A stretch of DNA of 64,000 nucleotides from Shimia_B sp039815465 (GCA_039815465.1 JBCBZG010000017.1:1-64000); one strand, 5' to 3'; positions 1 through 8,571 are shown, counted from the first letter of the stretch. Numbers and translations are program-made. The notes: generated by a model not told the origin, from the sequence alone.

Positions 1-116
1 CATATCGATTCTATAAATATTTCTACCTTTTACTAATTAGAATATACAAACAGGAATACCGCCTCCCGAGTGCTTGGTCTGTTGCCAACTCGAGCTTTCA
101 GCCGCAATTGCACATA
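1..116. other. AT-rich edge segment, no gene seen
   Basis: This segment lies downstream of serC and runs to the window edge. The first 50 bases are much richer in A and T than the rest of the window. No coding frame, hairpin with a T-run or RNA gene is evident. In many relatives serA follows serC; if so here, it starts beyond the left edge. Confidence 0.5.
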
Positions 117-1292
117 TCAATATGACTGTGAGGCGGCGATTTCGGCGTGGAACGCCCAGTCGAGCCAGGGCAGAAGCGCCTCGATATCGGAGGTCTCTAC
201 CGTCGAGCCGCACCAGATCCGAAGACCGGCTGGCGCGTCGCGGTACCCGCCAATGTCGAGCGCGGCGCCCTCGGTCTCCAACCGTTTGGCCACGGCTTTG
301 GCAAAAGCTGCACCGTCGGTGATGCGGGGATCAGTGAACTTGAGGCACACGCTGGTGGTGGATCGCGTTGCGGCATCAGTGGCCAGGTTGTCGATCCAGT
401 CCCGCGTGTCGCAGAACTCCCACACGGCTTGCGCATTGGCCTGGGCCCGCGCGATCAGTCCACCGAGCCCGCCCACGTTGTCGGCCCAGTCGAGGCAGTG
501 CAGGTAGTCTTCCACACATAGCATGGAGGGCGTGTTGATCGTGGCCCCAGTGAAAATCCCGTCGATCAGCTTGCCGCCCTTGGTGAGGCGGAAGATCTTG
601 GGCAGGGGCCATGCGGGCGTATAGCTTTCCAGCCGCTCCACCGCGCGGGGGCTGAGGATCAGCATGCCGTGCGCGGCCTCGCCCCCTAGGACCTTTTGCC
701 AAGAGAATGTCGTCACATCGAGCTTGTCCCAGGGCAGCTCCATCGCAAACGCGGCGGAGGTCGCGTCGCAGAGCGTGAGCCCCGCGCGGTCTGCCGGGAT
801 CGGGTCGCCCGCGACACGCACGCCGGATGTCGTGCCATTCCAGGTAAAGCACACATCGTGGTCATAGTTCAGCGCGGCCATGTCGACGATCTCGCCATAC
901 TCCGCCGTGTGCACGGTCGCCTCGATCTTGAGCTGTTTGACGGCGTCTGTGACCCAGCCCGCGCCAAAACTTTCCCAGGCGACCATCTCCACCGGGCGCT
1001 CGCCCAGGAGGTTCCACATCGCCATCTCATAGGCGCCGGTGTCGGAGGCAGGCACGATGCCGATTTTGTAGTCCGCTGGCACGCCCAGGATCGCGCGGGT
1101 GCGCTCGATCGCGTCCTTGAGCTTGGCCTTGCCCACAGCCGCCCGGTGGGAGCGGCCCAAGGGCGCGTCCGCGAGCGTGTCGAAGCTGAACGTGGGGGGC
1201 TTGGCACAGGGGCCAGAGGAAAAGCGCGGGTTCAACGGAACGTTGACAGGCTTGGTGTCCGGGCGCGCGCCCGGGGTCTTTGTATCAGTCAT
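117..1292 (-). CDS. serC: Phosphoserine aminotransferase SerC
   Basis: A 391-residue PLP enzyme converting 3-phosphohydroxypyruvate and glutamate to 3-phosphoserine, the second step of cytosolic serine synthesis; the family also acts in pyridoxine synthesis. The N-terminal NPRFSSGPCAKPP segment, the SHR segment and the SWQKVLGGEAAHGM lysine segment are typical of the alphaproteobacterial SerC type, which is longer than the E. coli enzyme of about 360 residues. The ATG at 1292 follows a GAGGG Shine-Dalgarno. It is divergent from serB, so two serine-pathway genes share a 173-base intergenic region, with a structured leader on the serC side. Confidence 0.95.
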   Translation of the reverse strand: MTDTKTPGARPDTKPVNVPLNPRFSSGPCAKPPTFSFDTLADAPLGRSHRAAVGKAKLKDAIERTRAILGVPADYKIGIVPASDTGAYEMAMWNLLGERPVEMVAWESFGAGWVTDAVKQLKIEATVHTAEYGEIVDMAALNYDHDVCFTWNGTTSGVRVAGDPIPADRAGLTLCDATSAAFAMELPWDKLDVTTFSWQKVLGGEAAHGMLILSPRAVERLESYTPAWPLPKIFRLTKGGKLIDGIFTGATINTPSMLCVEDYLHCLDWADNVGGLGGLIARAQANAQAVWEFCDTRDWIDNLATDAATRSTTSVCLKFTDPRITDGAAFAKAVAKRLETEGAALDIGGYRDAPAGLRIWCGSTVETSDIEALLPWLDWAFHAEIAASQSY

Positions 1293-1390
1293 GATACCCT
1301 CACAGATATGCGCCTCTCGTTGGGGAGAGGTGTCCCACCGCCGCGTCTACGGGTCGGGCAGGCAGGCCACAACAGGCAAAAGGCTCAACA
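1293..1390 (-). ncRNA. Candidate serC leader RNA (5' UTR structure)
   Basis: On the minus strand, just before the serC ATG, the sequence CCTCTC-CCCAAC-GAGAGG (about 1313-1330) makes a strong 6-bp stem. It is preceded by a G/C-rich segment (CCCG, CGGCGG, GTGGG) that could pair further. The hairpin sits about 20 bases from the start codon. A conserved leader RNA upstream of serC is known in alphaproteobacteria (the Rfam serC family), and position and structure fit it. The exact consensus was not checked and the 5' boundary is a guess. Confidence 0.45.
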
Positions 1391-1465
1391 TCTTGATGAG
1401 GGCTGCGCGGATAGGAAACCGCGTTTCCGCTTGGCCCGCGCGGGCGCGAGGGCTAATCGGGGACC

Positions 1466-2329
1466 ATGTCTTTTGTTCTGTCCCTGATCGCACAGCCAGG
1501 CGCCCTAAGCGCGGCCCATCTGACCACGTTCGACGCGGAGGGCTGGCGGTGGTTGGCCCCCGGCGAAGCGGCAGAGGTGTCACTGGACGCCCTCCCGCCA
1601 TCGTTCGACGCGCAACGGCAGGCGCTGTCGGACGCAGGCGTGGATGCCAATGTCGTGCCCGCGGAGGGGCGCCGCAAGGCGCTGCTCATCGCTGACATGG
1701 ACAGCACCATGATCCACCAGGAGTGCATCGACGAGATGGCCGCCCACGCGGGGATCGGTGAGCAAGTGGCGCAAATCACGGCGCTCGCCATGGATGGCAA
1801 GCTCGAATTTGAGGCCGCCATGGCCGAACGGGTGGCGCTGGTAAAAGGCCTGCCAGTCGCGGCACTGCAAACGGTGTTTGATGAGCGCATCACGCTGATG
1901 GAAGGCGGCGCAACGCTCTTGGCGACCATGGGCGCGCATGGGACGTTCCGGGCCCTTGTGTCCGGCGGCTTCACCTTCTTTACCGAACGCGTGGCGCAGG
2001 TGCTTGGCTTTGACGAACACCGCGCAAACGTGCTGCTCACCGAGGGCGGTGTGTTGACGGGCGACGTCGCGCGCCCCATCCTGGGCCGAGACGCGAAGGT
2101 CACCGCGCTCGAAGAGCTAACCGCGCGGCTCGGCATCTCCGAAACCGCGGCCCTGGCTGTGGGGGACGGGGCCAATGACCTCGGTATGTTGGGCCGGGCC
2201 GGTCTGGGCGTGGCGCTTCACGCCAAACCATCGGTGCAGGCCCAGTGTCCCGTGCGGGTGAACCACGGCGACCTAACGGCGCTGCTTTTCCTTCAAGGCT
2301 ACGCCAAGTCAGACTTCGTCACGCCTTAA
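1466..2329 (+). CDS. serB: Phosphoserine phosphatase SerB
   Basis: A 287-residue HAD-superfamily phosphatase that hydrolyses phosphoserine to serine, the last step of the pathway begun next door by SerC. The nucleophile motif DMDST is at residues 77-81. The Ser motif VSGGF lies mid-protein, and the GDGANDLGML metal motif follows near residue 232. About 70 N-terminal residues form the small ACT-like domain usual in this subgroup. The ATG follows GGGGAC. Length and motifs are complete, with no oddities. Confidence 0.95.
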   Translation: MSFVLSLIAQPGALSAAHLTTFDAEGWRWLAPGEAAEVSLDALPPSFDAQRQALSDAGVDANVVPAEGRRKALLIADMDSTMIHQECIDEMAAHAGIGEQVAQITALAMDGKLEFEAAMAERVALVKGLPVAALQTVFDERITLMEGGATLLATMGAHGTFRALVSGGFTFFTERVAQVLGFDEHRANVLLTEGGVLTGDVARPILGRDAKVTALEELTARLGISETAALAVGDGANDLGMLGRAGLGVALHAKPSVQAQCPVRVNHGDLTALLFLQGYAKSDFVTP

Positions 2330-2448
2330 TCGACGGACGCGCCCGCCGTTCGCGGTCTCGCTCGAACCGATGGCGTTCGACCACGCACCCCGTCTTCGCC
2401 GTTCAGGCGCGAACCTTCGGTGGCGCGCTGCGCGCGTTTGCCTTCGGC

Positions 2449-2508
2449 GAAAGTATTTATGGACGAAAGAAAGGGAGGGCCTGTCTTTCTTATGTCCAAA
2501 AATACTTC
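2449..2508. repeat. Imperfect inverted repeat with 25-base arms
   Basis: The left arm at 2449-2473 (GAAAGTATTTATGGACGAAA and five more bases) pairs with the right arm at 2485-2508 (CTTTCTTATGTCC, then AAAAATACTTC) across an 11-base G/C-rich loop. A third copy of one arm type lies at 53097-53121, and the right arm recurs within the 51-nt repeat at 23173. This is a dispersed intergenic palindromic element, plausibly acting in transcription termination or mRNA 3'-end stabilisation for the convergent genes. Confidence 0.8.
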
Positions 2509-2535
2509 GGGGAGCGCGAGGGGCTGGCCCCTCGC
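2485..2535 (+). repeat. 51-nt dispersed repeat, copy 1
   Basis: This segment is identical to 23173-23223 except for one base (C here, T there, in the last hairpin arm). It consists of the CTTTCTTATGTCC...AATACTTC arm, CGGGGA, then a hairpin GCGAGGGGC-TG-GCCCCTCGC at 2516-2535 with 9-bp arms. The hairpin has no following T-run. It lies at the 3' ends of two convergent genes, so a bidirectional terminator role is possible. Confidence 0.85.
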
Positions 2536-2545
2536 TCCTGCCGTG

Positions 2546-3652
2546 TCAATCAGTGCTGCTGTCTGCCGTGAGGCGCGCAAGAAGGGGCGCGGACGCGTGG
2601 CCGTCCACGGGCAGCGCGTGTTTGCGTTGGTAGGCGCGAATGGCGTGGGTTGTGTTGGGGCCGGGCAGGCCGTCAGTCCCTTTAGTATCGAACCCGGCGT
2701 TCGTGAGGGCACTTTGCAGGTTGCGAGTTTCCGCGCGCCTGAGCGGGGGGTCTGGGGGCCAGTCGAGATCTGCAACGGGATCGCCTGCGAGGCGGATCGC
2801 GAGGGTCGCGACCGCCAGGGCATAGGCGTTTGAGGCGTTATAGGCTCTCAGCGCTGAGAAATTCACGGAGGTGAGGAACGCGGGCCCATGTGCTCCCGCG
2901 GGTAACCAGAGGCTCAGCGGTGATGCGGGCGCGTCTACCGGCGTGACCCCGAGGGCGGCCCAGCCGCTGGGGTAGAGCGCGCGGCCGGAGTGCGCTTGGG
3001 ACAGGTCCGCGCTGAGGCTGAGCTGCGCGGATGTGACGACCGGCAGGCCTTGCTGCCACCCGCGGCGGGCGAGGTATCGGGCGGTGGAGGCCAGCGCGTC
3101 TGTGGGGTCGTCGCCCCAGATATCAGCGCGGCCATCGCCGTCGGCGTCCACTGCGTCGCGGCGGTGGGACGACGGCATGAACTGGGTATGGCCCATGGCC
3201 CCCGCCCAGCTGCCGCGCATGTCTGCGGTCGCGTGCCCCTCCGCGATAATGCGCAGCGCGTGGGTCAGCTCCGCCTCAAAGAACGTGGCGCGGCGGCCCT
3301 CGTAGGCCAGCGTCGCCAGGGCCGATAGGACAGGCACATCCCCGCGCATCGCGCCATAGCAGCTTTCCACGCCCCATATCGCCGCGACGATGTGCCGGTC
3401 CACGGGGTACCGCGCCTCGATCCTGTCAAACATGTCTCCGTACCGGGTGAGGGCGGCGCGCCCGGCTTCCACCTGTTGATCGGTGACCACCCGGGCCAGG
3501 TAGGCGGGGAGGGAGAGCGCGGTTTCAGGTTGGTGACGGTCCTTTGCGATGACCTCTGGCAGGTAGGTCGCCTGTTGGAGCGGCTCAATCGCAACGCCTT
3601 GGCGCGCGGCGCGGGCCGAAAACGCGCTCAGCCAGGCGTCGAACCCGCTCAC
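2546..3652 (-). CDS. MltB-family lytic murein transglycosylase, no signal peptide
   Basis: A 368-residue protein of the membrane-bound lytic transglycosylase B family, which cleaves peptidoglycan to 1,6-anhydromuropeptides. The catalytic Glu lies in the IWGVESCYG motif near residue 95. The AMGHTQFMPSS motif and the DGDGRADIW segment are typical. The C-terminal 70 residues form a PG_binding_1 domain (LQSALTNAGFDTKGTDGLPG). The GTG start overlaps the stop of rnr in GTGA, so the two are probably translationally coupled. No signal peptide or lipobox precedes the catalytic domain, which is unusual for a periplasmic enzyme; the upstream frame is occupied by rnr. Confidence 0.9.
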   Translation of the reverse strand: MSGFDAWLSAFSARAARQGVAIEPLQQATYLPEVIAKDRHQPETALSLPAYLARVVTDQQVEAGRAALTRYGDMFDRIEARYPVDRHIVAAIWGVESCYGAMRGDVPVLSALATLAYEGRRATFFEAELTHALRIIAEGHATADMRGSWAGAMGHTQFMPSSHRRDAVDADGDGRADIWGDDPTDALASTARYLARRGWQQGLPVVTSAQLSLSADLSQAHSGRALYPSGWAALGVTPVDAPASPLSLWLPAGAHGPAFLTSVNFSALRAYNASNAYALAVATLAIRLAGDPVADLDWPPDPPLRRAETRNLQSALTNAGFDTKGTDGLPGPNTTHAIRAYQRKHALPVDGHASAPLLARLTADSSTD

Positions 3653-5889
3653 GAGCGGCGGCGGCGCGTGACCTTGCGGGTCTTGGCCGCTTTCTTTTTG
3701 CCGGCGCCCATCTTGCGCTTGGGCGGTTTGGCCGGCCCGCGGCGGTGGCTGCGCCCGGGGCGCTCGCCGTTGATCTCCAGAAGCTCCAGCCGCAGGCCGC
3801 CGGTCACGGGCGTAGCTTCTGCCAGGCGCACGGTCACGCGCTGGCCCAACCCAATCTCGCGCCCGCTGTCGGAGCCTGTGAGAGTCAGCGCCTCGGCGTC
3901 GTAGTGGAAATACTCATCCCCGATCTCGCGGATCGGGACGAGCCCGTCGGCGCCCGTTTCATCCAGCTTTACGAACACGCCGAAGCGCGCGATGCCTGAG
4001 ATCCTGCCGCCGAATTCATTGCCCACCCGCTCGCTGAGATACGCGGCGAGGTAGCGGTCGGTGGTGTCGCGTTCGGCCAGCATCGAACGGCGCTCGGTCT
4101 CTGAAATATGTTCGGCGGTGCGGTCCAAACGCTCAATTTCATCCTCGGTCAGCCCATCAGCGCCCCAGCCATGGGCGGTGATCAGCGCGCGGTGCACGAT
4201 GAGGTCGGCGTAGCGGCGGATGGGCGAGGTGAAATGCGCGTAGTGGCGCAGCGCCAGCCCGAAGTGTCCGTAGTTCTGCGGCGCGTAGTAGGCCTGCGTC
4301 ATGGAGCGCAGGGTGGAGATGTTGATCATCTCCGCATGGTCCGTGCCCCGCGCCGCGTCGAGCAGGCGGTTGAGCTGGCGGGTGTGCAGCACCTGACCCT
4401 TGGCCAGCGGCAACCCGATGGAGCCCGCCGTTTCGCGCAGCGCATCAAGTTTCTCGGGCGAGGGTTCTTCGTGCACGCGGAAAAGCAGCGGGGTGCGTTT
4501 CGCGCCGAGCACTTTGGCCGCGGCCACATTGGCCAGCACCATGCACTCCTCGATCAGCTTGTGGGCGTCGAGCCGGTCCTTGAACGCGACAGAGGTCACT
4601 TTGCCCTTGTCCGACAGCACGATCTGACGCTCCGGCAGGTCGAGCTCTAGTGGCTGCCGCGCTTCCCGCGCGTTCACGAGCGCGGCGTAGGCGGCGTAAA
4701 GCGGCTTGAGCACGGGGTCGAGCAGGGGTGCGGTGCGGTCATTCGGGCGCCCGTCGATGGCCTCCTGCACCTCTTCGTAATGGAGTGAGGCGGGGCTTTT
4801 CATCAGGCCGCGGGTGAACCGCTCGCCCACCAGGTCGCCTTCTGGGTTCAGCTTCATCTCCACCGCGATGCAGGCGCGCGGGACGCCCTCGTGGAGCGAG
4901 CAGAGATCGCCCGACAGGCGGTCCGGCAGCATCGGCACAACGCGGTCGGGGAAATAGGTGGAGTTGCCGCGCTTCTTTGCCTCCCGGTCGAGCGCGGAGC
5001 CGGGGCGGACGTAATGCGCCACATCGGCAATCGCGACCCAGAGCGTGAAGCCGGTGTCCGTGGCGATGGCGCAGACGGCATCGTCGTGGTCGCGCGCGTC
5101 GCTAGGGTCGATGGTGACGAGCGGCAGGTGTGTGAGGTCCTCGCGCCCGGCGAGCTCTGCGGGGGTGGCGGCGTCAGCCTCTGCTACCGCATCATCGGCG
5201 AAATCGTCGGGGATGCCGTGCTGTTTGATCGCGATAAGGCTGACAGCTTTGGGCGCGGATGGATCGCCCAGGCGGTCGGTGATGCGCGCCTTGGGCAGGC
5301 CCATGCGGCCGCGCGGTCCGGCCTGCTCAGCCTCCACCAGTTCGCCATCCTTGGCGCCGCCTGTGGCGCCTGCGTCGACGATCCATTCCTTGTCGGACTT
5401 TTTGTCGATGGGGATCAGCCGCCCGCCCTCTGCGCGTTTGCGGAACACGGCGAGGATCTTGCGTGGATTGGTGCCGATCTTGCGGATCAGGCGGCCCTCG
5501 TAATGGTGGTCCTCGCCCTGCACCTCGGTGAGGCGGGCGAGCACGCGGTCGCCTTCGCCCAGGGACGGCTCGCCCGCGCGGGGGATCATCAGGACGCGGG
5601 GCTCGGGCCCCTCGCCGCGCCACTCCATCGGTTTGGCAAAGAGGTCCCCGTCGCTGTCGGGCGCGTGAAGCGTGAGCACGCTGACAGGGGGCAGCTTGTC
5701 AGGGTCGCGGTAGCTGCGCTTTTGTTTGGTCAGATGGCCCTCCGCCTCCAGTGTTTTGAGGAGCGCCTTGAGGTCCACACGCGCGGCACCCTTGATGCCG
5801 AACGCCTTGGCGATGTCGCGTTTCGAGGTCTGGGTGGGGTTCGCCGCGATCCAGGTGAGGACCTCGTCGCGGGTGGGGAGCCTGCTCAT
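3649..5889 (-). CDS. rnr: Ribonuclease R
   Basis: A 746-residue 3'-to-5' exoribonuclease that degrades structured RNA in the cytoplasm. The order is an N-terminal winged-helix region, a cold-shock-like OB segment, the RNB domain with the catalytic aspartates in DPSDARDHDDAV, a second signature around HFTSPIRRYADL, then an S1 domain (GGRISGIARFGVFV). A lysine/arginine-rich tail of about 35 residues ends in RRRRS. Such basic tails occur in RNase R. The ATG at 5889 is preceded by AGCTCTCCCC and no strong Shine-Dalgarno. Confidence 0.95.
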   Translation of the reverse strand: MSRLPTRDEVLTWIAANPTQTSKRDIAKAFGIKGAARVDLKALLKTLEAEGHLTKQKRSYRDPDKLPPVSVLTLHAPDSDGDLFAKPMEWRGEGPEPRVLMIPRAGEPSLGEGDRVLARLTEVQGEDHHYEGRLIRKIGTNPRKILAVFRKRAEGGRLIPIDKKSDKEWIVDAGATGGAKDGELVEAEQAGPRGRMGLPKARITDRLGDPSAPKAVSLIAIKQHGIPDDFADDAVAEADAATPAELAGREDLTHLPLVTIDPSDARDHDDAVCAIATDTGFTLWVAIADVAHYVRPGSALDREAKKRGNSTYFPDRVVPMLPDRLSGDLCSLHEGVPRACIAVEMKLNPEGDLVGERFTRGLMKSPASLHYEEVQEAIDGRPNDRTAPLLDPVLKPLYAAYAALVNAREARQPLELDLPERQIVLSDKGKVTSVAFKDRLDAHKLIEECMVLANVAAAKVLGAKRTPLLFRVHEEPSPEKLDALRETAGSIGLPLAKGQVLHTRQLNRLLDAARGTDHAEMINISTLRSMTQAYYAPQNYGHFGLALRHYAHFTSPIRRYADLIVHRALITAHGWGADGLTEDEIERLDRTAEHISETERRSMLAERDTTDRYLAAYLSERVGNEFGGRISGIARFGVFVKLDETGADGLVPIREIGDEYFHYDAEALTLTGSDSGREIGLGQRVTVRLAEATPVTGGLRLELLEINGERPGRSHRRGPAKPPKRKMGAGKKKAAKTRKVTRRRRS

Positions 5890-6022
5890 GGGGGAGAGCT
5901 ACCATGCGGGGCAATGTGCGAAAAGCCCCGCGTTGCGTGCGGCGCTTGGGCAATTTTTCCGCGACATTTTGGCGCATCGCCCTAAGCTCTGTCGTGGAAC
6001 CAACCGTCGTTCGAGGACAGCC

Positions 6023-6178
6023 ATGGCGTTACTCATCAACCTGCTTGTTGTGGTGAATGTATTTCTAGGGATTGCGCTTATTGTGGCGCTCATTGCGGAG
6101 CGCGATCAGAGATACGCGGCCCAGGTGCGTGCCGAAGAGCACTGGAAAAAGCAGTTCCGCGGCGACCGCTGGAAGTAG
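6023..6178 (+). CDS. Small single-pass membrane protein
   Basis: A 51-residue protein beginning MALLINLLVVVNVFLG. One hydrophobic segment (residues 3-25) is followed by a charged cytoplasm-like tail (ERDQRYAAQVRAEEHWKKQF). The ATG is preceded by GAGGACAG at good spacing. It is too short for confident family assignment. The membrane-plus-charged-tail design resembles small accessory membrane proteins, but no function can be assigned. Confidence 0.6.
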   Translation: MALLINLLVVVNVFLGIALIVALIAERDQRYAAQVRAEEHWKKQFRGDRWK

Positions 6179-6246
6179 TGCGTTTTTAGGTGCTTGGGCC
6201 GCCTGGCTTGGTTGCAGAGTGATACTCTATAACATAACAGGCCTGC

Positions 6247-6543
6247 ATGCGCAGGAATCTTGGACAATCGACGCTTAGGCGACGCCGTAAGGCGGGCGAC
6301 CCGATGCAGGAGTATGACCGTCTCCCGCCGGAGCTGCGGCGATGGCTGTCGATGGCGGTGCTGCCCTGGCGCGCGGCCTCGGTGCGGCGGTGTTACGAGC
6401 GCGCCTATGCGCGCACGGGCGATGCCGCGCTCGCGCTTCAGGAGCTAGATGCCATCGAAGCCCGGCGCCTTGCGAAAGACCTGCACGCGCTCGTTCCGCC
6501 GGAGCGCCGAAATCTTTCAAAGATTTCGGTCCGCAGTCTTTGA
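6247..6543 (+). CDS. DUF6525 family protein
   Basis: A 98-residue basic protein whose layout (NLGQSTLRRRR near the N-terminus, then YDRLPPELRRWL, LPWRAASVRR, and ALALQELDAIEARRLAKD) matches the small DUF6525 family seen in Rhodobacteraceae. Function is unknown. The last 12 codons run through two tandem palindromes that probably double as the transcription terminator, so the C-terminal SKISVRSL is likely encoded by a structural element. It is convergent with ecm. Confidence 0.75.
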   Translation: MRRNLGQSTLRRRRKAGDPMQEYDRLPPELRRWLSMAVLPWRAASVRRCYERAYARTGDAALALQELDAIEARRLAKDLHALVPPERRNLSKISVRSL

Positions 6544-6553
6544 AAGACTGCGG
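6507..6553. terminator. Twin 23-bp palindromes between convergent genes
   Basis: Two perfect palindromes lie one base apart: CCGAAATCTTT-C-AAAGATTTCGG (6507-6529) and CCGCAGTCTTT-G-AAAGACTGCGG (6531-6553). They share the core CTTTNAAAG and outer CCG/CGG. They overlap the end of the DUF6525 gene and sit 24 bases from the ecm stop. As symmetric hairpins between convergent genes they could terminate both transcripts. No poly-T tail is present, so an operator or repeat element is an alternative. Confidence 0.65.
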
Positions 6554-6577
6554 CGCCTGGGGGGAGAGCGCGGGCGC

Positions 6578-8548
6578 CTATTCTGCGGCGACGTCTGCCG
6601 GGACGGCGAGCGCCACGATGTCGAACATGATCCGGTTCAGTTCAAAATCCTTGGGGGTGTAGACCTTAGCGATGCCCATGGCGCGCAGGCGGTCTGCGTC
6701 GTCATCCGGAATAATGCCACCCACCACCACCGGGATATCAAGCCCCGCCGCGCGCAGCTGATCCATGAGGTCCTTCATCAGCGGGATGTGGGAGCCCGAC
6801 AGGATCGACAAGCCGATGACATGGGGGGTTTCGTCTTTCGCGGCGGCGACGATCTCTGCGGGGGTGAGGCGGATCCCCTCATAGGCGATTTCCATCCCGC
6901 AATCGCGGGCGCGCGCGGCGATCTGTTCGGCGCCGTTGGAGTGGCCGTCGAGCCCGGGCTTGCCCATCAGGAACTTCAGCTTCCGCCCCAACGACGTGGA
7001 GGCAACCGCGACCGCATCGCGGATCTCTTCGAGCCCTTCCGTGCGGTTCGATGGGTTCGACGATACGCCCGTGGGCCCGCGATACTGGCCAAAGGCCGCG
7101 CGCACCACATCGCCCCACTCGCCGGTCGTCACCCCCGCCTTCGCGGCGGCGATGGAGGCGGGCATGATGTTGGTCCCGTCGCGCGCCGCAGCGCGGAGGT
7201 CGGCGAGCGCGGCTTTCACCGCATCTGCGTCCCGCGCCGCGCGCCAGGCGTCGAGACGGTCGATCTGGTCGGCCTCCACCGCCGGGTCCACGACCATGAT
7301 TGCGTCATCACCGGCGGTAAGCGGCGACGGCTCCCCGTTCTGGTACTTATTCACGCCCACGACCGTCGTGTCGCCGCCTTCGATCCCCTGGATACGCTCG
7401 GCATTGGCCTCCACCAGGCGGGACTTCATGTAGTCGATGGCGTTCACGGCCCCACCCATGGCGTCAATCTGCGCGAGCTCGGCGCGCGCGCCCTGTTTTA
7501 GCTCTTCGACCTTGGCGTCCACCGCCGGGTTGCCGTCAAAGAGGTCGGGGTATTCGAGCAGATCGGTTTCCATGGCGAGGATTTGCTGCATCCGCAGCGA
7601 CCACTGCTGATCCCAGGGGCGCGGCAGCCCCAGCGCCTCGTTCCAGGCGGGGAGCTGCACGGCGCGGGCGCGGGCTTTCTTGGACAGGGTCACGGCCAGC
7701 ATCTCGATCAAGATGCGGTAGACGTTGTTTTCCGGCTGCTGCTCCGTCAGGCCCAGGGAGTTCACCTGCACCCCGTAACGGAAGCGGCGGAACTTCGGAT
7801 CCTCAACCCCGTAGCGGTCGCGGCAGATCTCGTCCCAGAGATCCACGAACGCCCGCATCTTGCACATCTCGGTTACGAACCGGATGCCGGCATTCACGAA
7901 AAAGGAGATACGCCCGACCATGTTGGGGAAATGCTCCGCAGGCACCTTGTCCTTCAGGTCGTCCAGCACGGCTGTTGCAGTGGCGAGCGCGAAGGCAAGC
8001 TCCTGCTCTGGCGTGGCACCTGCCTCCTGCAAGTGGTAGGAACACACGTTCATTGGGTTCCACTTCGGCAAATGCTCCCGCGTGTAGGCAGCCACGTCGG
8101 TGATCATCCGCATGGACGGCTGCGGTGGGCACACATAGGTGCCGCGCGACAGGTATTCCTTGATGATGTCGTTCTGCACCGTGCCCTGGAGCTGGGTCAC
8201 ATCGGCCCCCTGCTCCTCCGCTACCGCGATATAGAGCGCGAGCAGCCAGGGCGCCGTCGCGTTGATCGTCATCGACGTGTTCATCTGCTCCAGCGGGATA
8301 TCGTCAAAGAGCGTGCGCATGTCGCCCAGATGGCTCACCGGCACGCCGACCTTGCCGACCTCACCCGCCGCAAGCTCGTGGTCGCTGTCATAGCCCGTCT
8401 GCGTGGGCAGATCGAACGCCACTGACAGACCTGTCTGCCCCTTTGCCAGGTTCCCGCGATAGAGCGCGTTGGAGGCTTTGGCCGTCGAGTGACCGGCATA
8501 GGTCCGAAACATCCAGGGGCGGTCTTTGGCGGGGCGTTCGGCTGTCAT
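6578..8548 (-). CDS. ecm: Ethylmalonyl-CoA mutase (adenosylcobalamin-dependent)
   Basis: A 656-residue B12-dependent acyl-CoA mutase converting ethylmalonyl-CoA to methylsuccinyl-CoA in the ethylmalonyl-CoA pathway. The N-terminal barrel begins at RPWMFRTYAGHSTAKASN. The C-terminal cobalamin-binding domain has the base-off motif DGHSNG (GLDGHSNGAEQ) and a SGSH segment. Length fits the MeaA/Ecm type rather than methylmalonyl-CoA mutase large subunits. The ATG at 8548, preceded by GGAG, was chosen over an in-frame ATG 14 codons upstream. ccr, the preceding pathway step, lies nearby at 12.3 kb on the other strand. A promoter and an inverted repeat precede it. Confidence 0.92.
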   Translation of the reverse strand: MTAERPAKDRPWMFRTYAGHSTAKASNALYRGNLAKGQTGLSVAFDLPTQTGYDSDHELAAGEVGKVGVPVSHLGDMRTLFDDIPLEQMNTSMTINATAPWLLALYIAVAEEQGADVTQLQGTVQNDIIKEYLSRGTYVCPPQPSMRMITDVAAYTREHLPKWNPMNVCSYHLQEAGATPEQELAFALATATAVLDDLKDKVPAEHFPNMVGRISFFVNAGIRFVTEMCKMRAFVDLWDEICRDRYGVEDPKFRRFRYGVQVNSLGLTEQQPENNVYRILIEMLAVTLSKKARARAVQLPAWNEALGLPRPWDQQWSLRMQQILAMETDLLEYPDLFDGNPAVDAKVEELKQGARAELAQIDAMGGAVNAIDYMKSRLVEANAERIQGIEGGDTTVVGVNKYQNGEPSPLTAGDDAIMVVDPAVEADQIDRLDAWRAARDADAVKAALADLRAAARDGTNIMPASIAAAKAGVTTGEWGDVVRAAFGQYRGPTGVSSNPSNRTEGLEEIRDAVAVASTSLGRKLKFLMGKPGLDGHSNGAEQIAARARDCGMEIAYEGIRLTPAEIVAAAKDETPHVIGLSILSGSHIPLMKDLMDQLRAAGLDIPVVVGGIIPDDDADRLRAMGIAKVYTPKDFELNRIMFDIVALAVPADVAAE

Positions 8549-8571
8549 GGCGCGTCTCCGTCGAATCTGGC

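Larger units (their letters stand above)
2330..2545. other. Intergenic region carrying repeats and a terminator-like hairpin
   Basis: A noncoding gap between the convergent serB and lytic transglycosylase genes. Its right half is the inverted repeat and 51-nt repeat annotated separately. The left half has G/C-rich short repeats but no credible gene. Confidence 0.6.

Noticed and set aside
1293..1390. SAM-II riboswitch upstream of serC.
   Set aside because: The pseudoknot and the A-rich SAM-II core are not visible; the hairpin fits a serC-specific leader better.
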